From Ceratotherium simum simum (Eukaryota; Chordata; Mammalia; Perissodactyla; Rhinocerotidae): a DNA stretch of 64,000 nt. Below the pieces are notes generated by a model, which worked only from the letters and a program-made list of their open reading frames with translations, did no database searches and had not been told where the DNA came from. How positions within the stretch are numbered: position 1 is the first letter of the stretch; every line of letters starts with the position of its first letter. The position numbers and the translations under genes are program-made. The stretch covers positions 7,237,030 to 7,301,029 of the forward strand of contig NW_004454193.1 of NCBI RefSeq assembly GCF_000283155.1, read 5' to 3'. This document shows, piece after piece, positions 10,700 to 20,298 of this stretch.

Positions 10700-13067
10700 A
10701 AACATTGCCAGTTGCTTAATGCTTTGTTTTCTAAGGTTTAAGGAAACCTTTTCTCTTAAGCTATCTATGATTTATAGCAATTTGGTAAACTATACCTTTG
10801 TAAACAAAGATGAAACGTTTACTTTCTCTCTACCTGATCCCTCCAGAATTTGGGAACTCTTGAGTATTCTTTTCATAACAATATACTCAGTTAATTGCAT
10901 AAGTTCAATAAGAATCTGTTCTCCCTGTAACAGAACATGGTTGGAAACATTGGCATTTTTACCAAGGCTTTTACTGAAATGTCATATTTCAAACAGATGT
11001 ACATAGACTCAGATATGACCAGACATCTTCACGCAACTTCCTGGAAAATTTGGCCTTATATCTTGCTTATAGGGGTCCCTGCAGCCTTACCAGGTGAGTA
11101 AGGAAGGTCACTTCCTGGCAGGCCTAGGACCCTTGCGATATTTTTGAGGACCTTCAGAAGAGAGGAATTCACCCAAACTATAGGCATCGCAGGTAAAATC
11201 TGATGACAAGTCTTTGGTTTGGCCTCCTGACCACAGAGGCTTTTAAGAGTTAAATCTGAGATTTCTTATGAAAAGTTCCAGCAAAGCAGTCTTAAAAAGA
11301 GCTTATATGGTCAATCACTATTCTTGATGCAGTTATGTAAATAATGAGACCAAGTTTGATGCAAAAAAAAAAAAAGTATTACTGTGATTATCTTTGGTAA
11401 AAAAGAAATTGGGGGGATTATAGAGTCTTTGAGTTTTTGTTATATACCTGTAAGCTGGACTATCCTGAATTCTTCTAGTTTCCTCAGCTATCTGGATACA
11501 ACTCTCCAAACTAATATTTCCAGTTTTCTCCCACCCTTCTTATTTGGAATCACTAAGAATGAAGTCTGGCCTTGTATCTCCTTGGAGGGGACTATACCAG
11601 GTCCACCTTATTACGCAGATGGCAGCCAAATTTCAGAGTCTCGAACATTGGGTCCACAACTCCCAATTAAAAGGGCTCCACATCTCCCAGTTAAAAAAGG
11701 CCTCTTCCTCTAGGAACTGCACACCAGCTGGAGAACTCAAAGTCAAATTGACTAGGAAGAGAAGTAGCTGATATCAAGGTAGACTACTTCCTCCCAAGGC
11801 TTCAGATCAGGAATATTCCTTCCCTTCCTCCTTCCCTCTCTGACCATCTTCTTCCTAATTCTTATACCATGAAGGTCCTTGTGAGTCTTGCATCCACCTT
11901 TTGTCTTGCTCTGGCCTAGAAAGATAATGATATCATTACAAAGGGGGATAATCCAACCTCCAAATGACTGTTGGACTTGCCACAATTCTGGTAATTCTAT
12001 AGTTCTGCCTGTCGCAAAATTCCCCCTGATTTCCAATGCATGTTCTCTGAAAAAAAAAATCAGCCCCCTTTCTATTGTATCAGACTTCCTAAGCCTGGGA
12101 GTCCTTTTCCGTGTCTCTGGTTAACAACCCCAAACTTGGGAACTTTGTGTCCAGGCTCTACCCAAAGAAAGGGACACAAAGCAAGGGTAATCAGAATAAA
12201 ATCACCTGTGTGGTCTACAGACCCTTAAATATTACTGCTTTCATAGATGTCACCTTTTTCAGTCCTGAAATACAGATTCAAACAGGAATTACCAGGAGGC
12301 ATTCATGAATCAAAATTAGCTTCCTTTAGTAGATCACTGCTCCCCTGGCTAGGAGTAAGAGCAAATGAGGCTATGATCAGGAACCTCTACTAAATTCTTG
12401 GAGATATTGCAGCATCTGCTGCTAAAGCAATAACTGCCCAACAAAATCCCCTAGACACTCTGACCAAGATTGTTCTTGAGAATAGAATAGCCCTTGATTA
12501 TCCTTTAGCTGAACAAGGCGGTGTCTGTGATTTGGTAAACACTGCTTGCTGCACCTTGGATTAACTCTTCTGGGAAAGTTGACACAGCTACATAAGATCA
12601 CTGAACAAGCCACCTAGCTTATGAAAGTGACTCCTTCAATGAGGTCTTTCTTTAACTTATTTGATTTTGATTGGTTGGGGTCTTGGGGACCATGGGTCTG
12701 AAATGCACGGCAGACGTTGAGAATTATCCTTCTTCTCATAATCATAGTAGTCTCCCTAGTGCGCTGTATTCTCTGAAAAGCTTTAAATGCGTGTTCACAT
12801 CTGCTAACCACCAAACAGATGATCTCCCTGACACTTGAATGTCGGAAAAAGGATGAAGAGAATGACTGACTTAAAAAATGTGAACCTAAAGTCGGGACCC
12901 GTGAATATCACAGAGATTCAGCAAAAAACATCACGACCTACGAATAGCACACAGAGGATCAGCAAAAACTGTGAGAACTTCAGAGCAGGAGCTGGGAGTG
13001 GCACTAATGCCTTATGTTTTGATCACATCTCCCAACTAAGCTCAGAGGCTGATCAAAAGGAGGGAAT
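10700..13067 (+). mobile_element. Class I endogenous retrovirus, internal 3' part (end of pol, env); defective
   Basis: The segment aligns by eye with the 3' half of the longer provirus further right (28,050-29,627). Bases about 11,570-11,690 resemble the C-terminal end of a gammaretrovirus-type integrase, and 11,930-12,030 and 12,310-12,600 resemble envelope surface and transmembrane parts. It contains many frame breaks and stops, and no 5' LTR or gag was found. It ends in a purine-rich tract (about 13,055-13,066) just before the LTR. Seen: order and similarity. Inferred: a 5'-truncated old copy with no coding capacity. Confidence 0.72.
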
Positions 13068-13456
13068 TGTTCAAAAGAGACAACCGGCCCAAATTGGAGT
13101 GACATGCGCTAAACCCATGTCATCAAAGTGAGATTTAATGCCTAACTGAATTACAGTTTCAACCTCTCCCACAAGTGAAATCTGAAACCAGTCAATCTGG
13201 AATTACCAGGTCAGGTTTAGTGAGGTAATTTCCCTGATTGACCTCTGCCTGCCACTAAACGAAGAGGCCTTGCTACAAACAATCTTTGCTAGTAACTTCT
13301 TTGTCCTGCTCCCTTCTGCCTATAAAAGTCTTTCCTTCTGTACAGCTCTTTGGAGCTCCTTTCTATCTGCTAGATGGGATGCTGCCCAATTCGTGAATCA
13401 TTCAGTAAAGCCAATAAGATCTTTAAAATTTACTCAGTGGATTTTGTTTTTTAACA
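13068..13456 (+). mobile_element. 3' LTR of the truncated retroviral element (LTR A)
   Basis: Starts TGTTCAAAAG and ends TTTTTTAACA, so it has short TGTT...AACA inverted ends. It contains TATAAAAGTCTTTCC near 13,321 as a promoter. It is 389 bases long and clearly of the same family as the LTR at 19909-20298, sharing GTACAGCTCTT, TATCTGCTAGATGGGATGCT and GATTTTGTTTTTTAACA. Confidence 0.82.
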
Positions 13457-13930
13457 AACCCAGAAGGATGGAGTCCAGAGAGCTTCCAGTTTGGTAAACA
13501 ACCATGCTTCCACATGCAAGTGTGGGCCCCGAACTCCACAAGGACAGAAGCTCTTTTCTTCGAGACCTCACCATATGTACCTCTTCATCTGGTTGTTGGT
13601 TCGTATCCTTTAATATCCTTTGTAATAAACTGGTCATCTAGTGAGTAAACTAGTTTCCTCAGTTCTCTGAACCACTCTAGCAAATTAATGGAACCCAAAG
13701 AGGAGGCCATGGGAAATTCTGATATATAATCAGTCAGTCAGTCACACAAATAACAACTTGGACTTGCAATTGGCGTCTGAAGCAGAGGGCAATATTACGG
13801 GACTGAACCCTCAGCCTGTAAAATCTGCTGCTATCTCTGAATGGATTATGTCAGAATTAGTTGAATTGTAGGAGGCTCAGTTGGTGTCAGAGAATTGCTT
13901 GTTGGTGAGGGAAAAAAAACATGCACATGA
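13457..13930 (+). mobile_element. LTR-like remnant of a different family
   Basis: Includes CCTTTGTAATAAACTGGTC near 13,616, TCTAGCAAATTAATGGAACC near 13,676 and GGACTTGCAATTGGCGTCTG near 13,759. These look like an LTR 3' end and adjoining leader of an old retroviral repeat. Family not determined. Confidence 0.45.
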
Positions 13931-14534
13931 ATTGGGTGCAGAATCTTATATGATTCTATTTTTAAGGGAGAAAATATGCAACAAATAAAAAACTGGAACA
14001 ACAGAAGCTAAAATATGAACGGCAGTTCTCTCCAGGGGCTGGGATAGTATATGATTTTCATTTTCTTACCTGTGTGTCCTCACTTTTCTGTAGTAAGTAT
14101 GTATCACACTTTCAATCAGGAGAAAAAAAGTGACATTATTTTAAAAAGAAAAGAAAGAAAGAAGGAAAGAAGAGTAGAGAAAAGAAAACAAAAGAAGGCA
14201 GCATGAGGCAGGACCCCAGAAATTCCCAGAAACGCCTTCCTGAGAAGAATAAGGTCTGAATGGATGCATGTAGGCATCCAAACCACTTGGGGAGGGGCTG
14301 TGAGGCTCCTTTGCCTGACTTGGTCAGAGTGACTAGCATACACCAACCATTGCTCTGCAAGTGACTACGTGGCTAGACACACCTGGGAGTCGAGAACTTG
14401 CCTGGCCAACACCCCACAGCACTCCCCACCCACACACTGACTGGTTCACCTCACTCGCCAACTATGGAAAGTTCAAGACAGGATTATAAACAGAACCACC
14501 ACTTCTGATCCCTTTCATCCGCTCAACTTTTTCT

Positions 14535-14735
14535 TTTTTTCCAAAGCACTTATCATATTCTAACATATTACATAATTCATTTATTAATTTGCATGTTGTG
14601 TATTATCTGTCTCCCCTGCTAGAATGTAAGCTTCATCAAGATGGGATCTTAGTTCCATTCACTAATTGATCCCAGGAACCTAGAACATGCCTGGCACAGA
14701 GTAGGTGCTCAATAACTATGTGTTGAATAAAGGGC
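14535..14735 (+). mobile_element. L2 LINE 3' end
   Basis: CCTGCTAGAATGTAAGCTTC near 14,619, CATGCCTGGCACAGAGTAGG near 14,688 and TGTTGAATAAAGG at the end are the standard L2 tail. It lies shortly downstream of exon 2 of the CES1 copy. Confidence 0.8.
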
Positions 14736-14900
14736 TCTAGAACGCTGTGAGAGTTCTGGAATGTCTTTAAGGATGTACAGTATCTTGAGGATTCCAGAAC
14801 ACAGTATAAGCCACTCAGAGGATTGCCTTGGCTCCTTCCTGCACCACTTTGAGGCAAACGTCCCACTCTAAGATGCCAAAGCTCCCCCGCCACCAGCTTA

Positions 14901-15097
14901 CATAGGAGGCTAGGAGGTGGTGTTCTTCACGACATGCCATGGTTCTGCAGGCTGCGGTGGAGCAAACTTCAGGGGTCCAAGAGGGGGTTTGGCAAAAGGG
15001 ACGGCCACGGGCTGTGCAAATCCTTCTAAGCTGACCTACTTCCCCAGGACCTTGCCCTGCATGGTGTCCACAACATGTGGCGAGGATGGGAGCCGTG
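14901..15097 (-). pseudogene. CES1: CES1 copy, exon 2, with two stop codons and a 12-nt deletion
   Basis: The minus strand reads VVDTMQGKVLGK, then a TAG (15036-15038), then [11 protein letters not shown], then [30 protein letters not shown], a second TAG (14910-14912) and PPM. This is the N-terminal block of CES1. The four residues normally between PVA and VPFAKPP are missing, an in-frame 12-base deletion at about 15002/15003. The acceptor is CTAG just before 15097. The donor region reads ATGTAAG, which leaves the exact exon end uncertain by a few bases. The first stop alone would leave only about 35 codons of any protein. Confidence 0.87.
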
Positions 15098-15149
15098 CTA
15101 GACATCGAGAGGAAATGAGGATGTGTCAGAGGTGGAAGGCCACTTAGAT

Positions 15150-15310
15150 TCCAAGTGGGTCATGCCACTTTAAGCATGTGACCTTGAATGAGTGACCTCA
15201 AGTCTCTAGGCCTCAGTTTCTTCTTATGTAAAAGGGAGATGACATTAACTATCCTTCCTAACTCATAGGGCTATCTCAAGGAGCAAATTGGAATTGGAGG
15301 TAAAACAGCA
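15150..15310 (+). mobile_element. MIR SINE
   Basis: The core ATGTGACCTTGAATGAGTGACC, CCTCAGTTTCTTCTTATGTA and CTAACTCATAGGGCTATCTC follow the MIR consensus order. Confidence 0.75.
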
Positions 15311-15584
15311 TCAAGTAAATGTAAATGCAAGAAGAAAGGCTGCTGGGAGTGAACAGACACTGAGTTTCCACTCTCAGGAGCCTCTGGAAACAATTATCCA
15401 CTAGGATCCTGGCGCTGAGCTGCATGCTGGATGGGAGGATGAACAAGAGCGGCCCCTCCTCTCAGAAGCTCTGAACCTTGTAGGGAGAATGAGCCACACA
15501 CATACTTGACCCTCCTGCCGGGAAGAAAGTGGTCAGTGTCCTGAGAGAGGTACCAGTAAAGTTCTAACTGTTGCCAATACTCCT

Positions 15585-15725
15585 CTCTTTTTTTTTTCCT
15601 CTCCAAAGCCCCAGTACTTAGTTGTGTCTTCTAGTTGTAAGTCCTTCTAGTTCTTCTATGTGAGCCACCATCACAGCATGTCTACTGAAGTGGTGTGCTT
15701 CTGCACACGAATGATCCCTCCTAAT
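15585..15725 (-). mobile_element. Degenerate ERE-type SINE fragment
   Basis: After a T-rich tract, CCAAAGCCCCAGTACTTAGTTG and CTTCTAGTTCTTCTATGTGAG match the same variant of ERE that is better preserved at 63,464-63,726. The tRNA-like head is badly diverged. Confidence 0.55.
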
Positions 15726-15814
15726 TTTGTTCTTACTCAGCCCTTACACTCAGTTCCAGGCCTCCCACAATGTCATACCACCAGAAACAAGATAGAATCC
15801 ACATGCGGCCTGGG

Positions 15815-15970
15815 CTGTCAGGACACTGATGGCCAGAGCACTGGCTCTGGATTCAGGAGTCACAGAGACAGGCCAGAGCATGATTTTCCAGTTGACCCTG
15901 GACAAGTACATTTCCCTGTCTGAGTCTCAGTTTCTCCATCCATCAAATGACACAGATGCGTTCTGAGGGC
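15815..15970 (+). mobile_element. MIR SINE
   Basis: GAGCACTGGCTCTGGATTCAG, TTGACCCTGGACAAGTACAT and CTCAGTTTCTCCATCCATCA follow MIR order. Confidence 0.65.
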
Positions 15971-16589
15971 CCCTGCTGCACCCTTGTATTAACCATGTCT
16001 TTTAGTGTCTGTACTTGATGCTTTGACATCCGGGGCCTTGCTGACCCAGGAGGGACTGCCCCTCTCAGAGTTAGCCATTCCTAGAGGTGGGAATCAGTTT
16101 GTCCTTCCAGCATGCCAGGGCCCATACCCCAACCACCTTCTTCAGGGTCACTGTCACCAGGTCACTGTCATCCTGCCCTAATCACTCCAGGGCCAGGCAC
16201 CTGTCAACTGCCGACAGCCCCAAGGCCCCAGAGCCTGTTGAAATTGTTTAGTTTGCCAACCCTAAACCTGTTTGTCCTGCCTCACCTTTTCCTGCCCCCC
16301 AGCAACCATGATAAAGACTCTCGCCCACAATTCCTCCTCCTCCCTCTGCCTCCTGACCCCGCAGTGCTGCACCTTGTGGCCCACCATGGAGGTGACGTGC
16401 CCCCTCCCCTTGGGAGCTGTGAGTAACAGACTACCTTTTCAATGGCAGTCAGCTGATGATCTGTTGGTCTTACCATATCTCAAATTTCTATTAATACACT
16501 ATATTTTAAAACAATCCCTTTACTTATGAATTTTTTTTTTTTGCACTTTCTCCATATCAGGAGCTATGTTCTTTAGAAACAACAACCCG

Positions 16590-16765
16590 TTTCCTCCTCA
16601 CAATAGCTCAGTGAGGTAGGTACTGTCCTCATCCACATTTTAGAGGGGGAAACTGAGGCACAGAAAAGTGAAGCAACTTGCCTAAGGGCACACAGCTAGT
16701 AAGTGCTGAGCTGGGACTCGAACCCACACACTTTGGCCCCAGAGTCGATATTCATATTCTGCCAA
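16590..16765 (-). mobile_element. MIR SINE, antisense
   Basis: TTAGAGGGGGAAACTGAGGCA, CACACAGCTAGTAAGTGCTG and GGGACTCGAACCCACA are reverse-strand MIR landmarks. Well preserved for this family. Confidence 0.85.
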
Positions 16766-17082
16766 CCTACTCTTGATGATTTGGCCATAAGCGGACTAAT
16801 GATCAGGGGGAAAATAAACTGAGACCTCCAAAGTCCTCATCTGGAGGCATGAGGTTAGCTGGTGGTCCTCTTGCGCGTGTGGCAGACAGCTGAGGCCTCT
16901 GGGTGTTTATCCTCCCTGTCTCTGTCAAGCCCTGAGCTGGGTAGGTTCCGATGCTCCAAGTCTGGAGGAAGCACACTTCTGTGGAACAAGACCTTTCATT
17001 CCCTATAAGCCTCTTCCCCACATCATCCCTGGACAAGGATTTTCAAATGTGCCCCCACTATTTGTATTTCAGAAATACTCAC

Positions 17083-17134
17083 CCCAAGCCGTGGAAATGG
17101 CCAGGGAGACCAGGACAAGAGCAAAGAGCCACAT
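17083..17134 (-). pseudogene. CES1: CES1 copy, exon 1 (start codon and signal peptide)
   Basis: Fifty-two coding bases from an ATG whose complement is at 17132-17134, ending in one extra base before a GTGAGT donor. The peptide MWLFALVLVSLAISTAWG is a typical secretory signal with a hydrophobic core and a small-residue cleavage region. It resembles the known CES1 leader, which ends in AWG. The 17-codon-plus-one length and phase match CES1 exon 1. This exon is intact even though the next one is broken. Confidence 0.88.
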
Positions 17135-17290
17135 CTTGGAAGGACAGCAGCTCCTGGACTTGCAGGTCCCCGTGCCTCTCTGAGGAGCTGGGCGGTTCCG
17201 CCCCAGAGCCCCAGCTCCTGCCCTCCAAGCTCCCACCCCACTACAGCTCCCACCCTCCCAGCACCCCCACCCGCCACACTATAGCTTCAT
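17135..17290 (-). promoter_or_regulatory. Probable former promoter region of the CES1 copy
   Basis: The DNA just upstream of the exon 1 ATG is GC-rich and contains GGCGG...CCGCCC at 17191-17204, a possible Sp1-type GC box on both strands. No clear TATA box is seen. Promoter function is inferred only from position and composition. Confidence 0.35.
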
Positions 17291-18309
17291 CAGGAGAGAA
17301 CAGAAAAGCTCTCTCCCTACAAAAGATGCTCTGGGTGTCTGCTGGGGCCTCTAAGCCACACTCACCCAGAATTTACCCTCTTTTATGTAAACAGGCTGGA
17401 CTAAACTTTCTGATTACAGATAGCCACACCCTTCAAACAACTTGTTACATAAGAGTTTCCCCCTTCCTGGACCCTAACCATGATGTTGTGAGCTTCCCAA
17501 AGGCAGGCACAAGCAGACAGATGCATTTTGGCAACAGGAGGCTTTGGTCTGGGGTCCTTAGAACAAGCATGAAAACTTTTAGAGCAACTCCCAGCCCGGC
17601 AGCTGCTCAGGTGCAGAACTTCGGATAAATCTCTTAGTTTCCCTGGGCTCTATTTCAAAGTTGTATGCTGTCAAGTTTGGCAGCATCTTAAATTTCATCC
17701 AGTCCCCTTTCTGATGCCTAAATTAACTTTATAATATTCCTGCCAAGTGACGAAGCCTCCGGTCTCACGCCTCTAGGATTAGGGAACTCATTACCTCTCC
17801 AGACAGGGATCTTTGAATAGAATGTTCTTACAGTAATGAACTCCAAGTCTCCATAGTCCCTGGCTCTAGTACTTCATCCATCCTTCCATTTATTCATTCA
17901 TTCTCCAAACAGTTACCAAATGCCTGGCACTATGCTGGATGTTACAGATACAATGACGAATTCAAGACATGTTCTATCTCCTCAAAGAGTTCACTTTGTA
18001 GTAAAAAAGACAAAAGGTGGGTGGGGGGGTCATTGCAATGCCACTTGAAACCACCAAAATAGAGGGATACAAAATGATCTGGGTACACCTGGAAAGTGTC
18101 CTTTACCTGCTGGGGACAGGAGGAAGATGTTCAAAGCCTGTTTCACAGAATCATTAAATGTCCAACAATAGGGAATTCATTAAATACACTCTGGTACAGC
18201 TGGCTAAAGAAATAGTATGCATTCACTCAAACTAGAGATGCACACCTCTGTTTATTGACAAGGAAAGACAGTCATGATCTGTTGTGAAAGGGAAAAAAAA
18301 CAGGCTATA

Positions 18310-18920
18310 AAACAGTTACTGCTGCTCTTTGGGAAACAGTTTAACCATTCCTAAAAAAAATTAAACATAAAATTACCATATTTTCTAGCATTCACTCTTA
18401 GGTAAGTACCCGAGACAATTAAAACATATCCGTACAAAACTCATACACAAACAGCAGCATTATTCCAAATAGCCAAAAGTGGAAACAACTCAAATGTCCA
18501 TCAACTGATGAATGGACAAATAAATTGTGACCTATCCATACAACGGAATATTATTCAGCCATAAAAAGTAATGAAGTATGGCTACTTGTGACAATGTGGA
18601 TGAACCCTGAAAACATCACGCTATGAAAGAAGCCAGACACAAAAGATCACATGTGATATGATTCTGTTTACATGAAATGTCCAGAAAGAGTAAAATGTCC
18701 AGAAAGTAGGTAGAGGTTGCTAGGGGCTGGGGAAGGTGAGAATGAGGAATGACTGTTAATTGGCATGAGGTTTCTTTTTGGAGTGATGGAAATGTTCTGA
18801 GATTAGATAGTGGTGGCTACACAACTTTGTGAATATACTAATACCACTGAATTGTACACTTTAAAAAGGTGAATTTTATAGTATGTGAATTATGTTTCAA
18901 CAAAACAGAGAAACATTTTT
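18310..18920 (+). mobile_element. L1 LINE 3' end fragment (old)
   Basis: Contains the L1 ORF2 C-terminal and 3' sequences CTCAAATGTCCATCAACTGA, GGAATATTATTCAGCCATAA, TAGGGGCTGGGGAAGG and TGAATTGTACACTTTAAAAAGG. It is 5' truncated with no usable frame. Confidence 0.85.
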
Positions 18921-19079
18921 TTTAAATCTAGTCATTTATAATATCCCATTTTAATGAAAATATGTATCTTTATTTGCACAGGAAAAATTATGGAAGTTTA
19001 TATATCTGTTTAATACTGCAACAGCCATCTCCCTGCTGTAGTATTGTGACTGTTTACACTTCTTTGTATTTTCCACTTT

Positions 19080-19330
19080 TATTCATTCAGCAAATATTTA
19101 TTGAGAGCTTACTGTACAGCAAACACTGTGCTGAGTGTTTTGTTTGCAGAATCTCACTTAGATCTCAAATGACCCCATGAATTGATTCTATTATCTCCCG
19201 GGGCTCAGCATGATCCAGGAACTGGCCCACAGTCACACACCAAGTATGAGGAAGAGCTGAGGATTGAACAAAAGCTGCATAACATTACAGCGCATACTCT
19301 CAACCACTCTGCTGTGGTGTCAAAAACTTT
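19080..19330 (-). mobile_element. MIR SINE, antisense, with old flanking repeat
   Basis: ATTCAGCAAATATTTATTGAG, ACTGGCCCACAGTCACACACC and a GAGCTGAGGATTGAAC end follow the reverse MIR pattern. Confidence 0.6.
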
Positions 19331-19908
19331 TTGCCAAACTGACTTTGTTGGTGCCCTAAGCACATGTTTGGTTCCCCTGTGGATGAGCTCACGTAGCCTC
19401 TCTCTTCTGGGATCTCCTCCGCCTTCACCACTTCAAAATGCCACGCCTTCCTGATGAATCCTCCTGGGTCCTCAGGCTGCCTGGAAGGATGGTGGCAAAC
19501 AGGGGTGCTGGGGTTCCTGGGAGGGATAGTGAACAGGTCATGCAAGGCTCGCTGATGGTTCACACTTCATGGTCCCCTCTCCCAGTGTGGACCTGTCACA
19601 GAGAAGGTGCTTACCAGCCAGGAACGCATGCCCCAGTCCCCCTCGCATTAACTGGAGTCATGAGATTCATTCTTCTCAATGTAGAGAGGACAGGCATGAA
19701 GCAGGCTGGTCTCCAGCCCAGCACAGTAAAGAAACACCTGTGTCTTCTCCACGCTCACACTGTTTTCCCAGTGTCATTGGCAAGCCTGCCCTTGTCCAGC
19801 TCAGACCAATATTGACATCAGGCAGAACTGGGCAACCAGTAGCCACAAAACACGTGATAATCCTGGAAAAGCCCACAGGTTCTTGGCCAAGGCCGTAGGT
19901 TATAGCTG

Positions 19909-20298
19909 TGTTAAAAAAGAAACAACAGGCCCAAAGTGGAGTCACCTGTGCTAAGACCACATCGCCAAACCAAGACTTAATACCTAACTGAATTATAGTT
20001 TCAACCTCTCCCAGGAGTGGAATCTTAAACCAGTTAATCTGAAATTACCTGGTCACCACTGCTGAGGTGATCTGCCTGAGAGACCCTTGCTGTCCTTTGA
20101 AGGAAGGTGATCTTGCCACAAACAGTACACTTTTGCTAGTGACTTCCTTCTCCCACCTCCTTCTGTCTGTAAAGTCTTTTATTTTGTACAGCTCTTCAGA
20201 AGTCTTTCCTATCTGCTAGATGGGATGCTGCCCAATTCATGAATCATTGAATGAAGCCAATAAGGTTTTTAAAATTAGTTAGATTTTGTTTTTTAACA
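19909..20298 (+). mobile_element. 5' LTR of the long provirus (LTR B)
   Basis: Begins TGTTAAAAAAG and ends GTTTTTTAACA, 390 bases. Followed by GATTTGGTGGCAGCAACAGG, which could hold a degenerate primer-binding site. The same family as LTR A and the 3' LTR, with visible substitutions. Confidence 0.82.

Larger units (their letters stand above)
1223..17134 (-). pseudogene. CES1: CES1-type carboxylesterase pseudogene (partial, runs off the left edge)
   Basis: CES1 is a lumenal ER serine hydrolase that cleaves ester and amide bonds in drugs and lipids. Six or seven blocks match it in order on the minus strand: exon 1 (17083-17134), exon 2 (about 14901-15097), exon 7 (8976-9080), exon 8 (6630-6668), exon 9 (3891-4031), exon 10 (1626-1706) and exon 11 (1223-1370). 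Numbering follows the 14-exon CES1 layout. Exons 1 and 7-11 have open frames and joining phases. Exon 2 has two in-frame TAG codons and lacks four codons. The exon 7 acceptor is AC, not AG. I see nothing resembling exons 3-6, including the GESAGG nucleophile motif and the HGGG oxyanion motif. Exons 12-14 would lie left of base 1. Seen: the lesions. Inferred: loss of function. CES1 is multicopy in several mammals, so a working CES1 may lie nearby. Confidence 0.85.

Noticed and set aside
16951..17628. A 225-codon plus-strand open frame, the second longest in the window
   Set aside because: It overlaps exon 1 and the upstream region of the CES1 copy on the opposite strand, has no family resemblance, and is helped by the GC-rich promoter-like composition.
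19550..19640. Possible extra carboxylesterase exon with a donor-like CTGGTAAGC on the minus strand
   Set aside because: The translated segment does not match any CES exon I can recall and no acceptor is evident.
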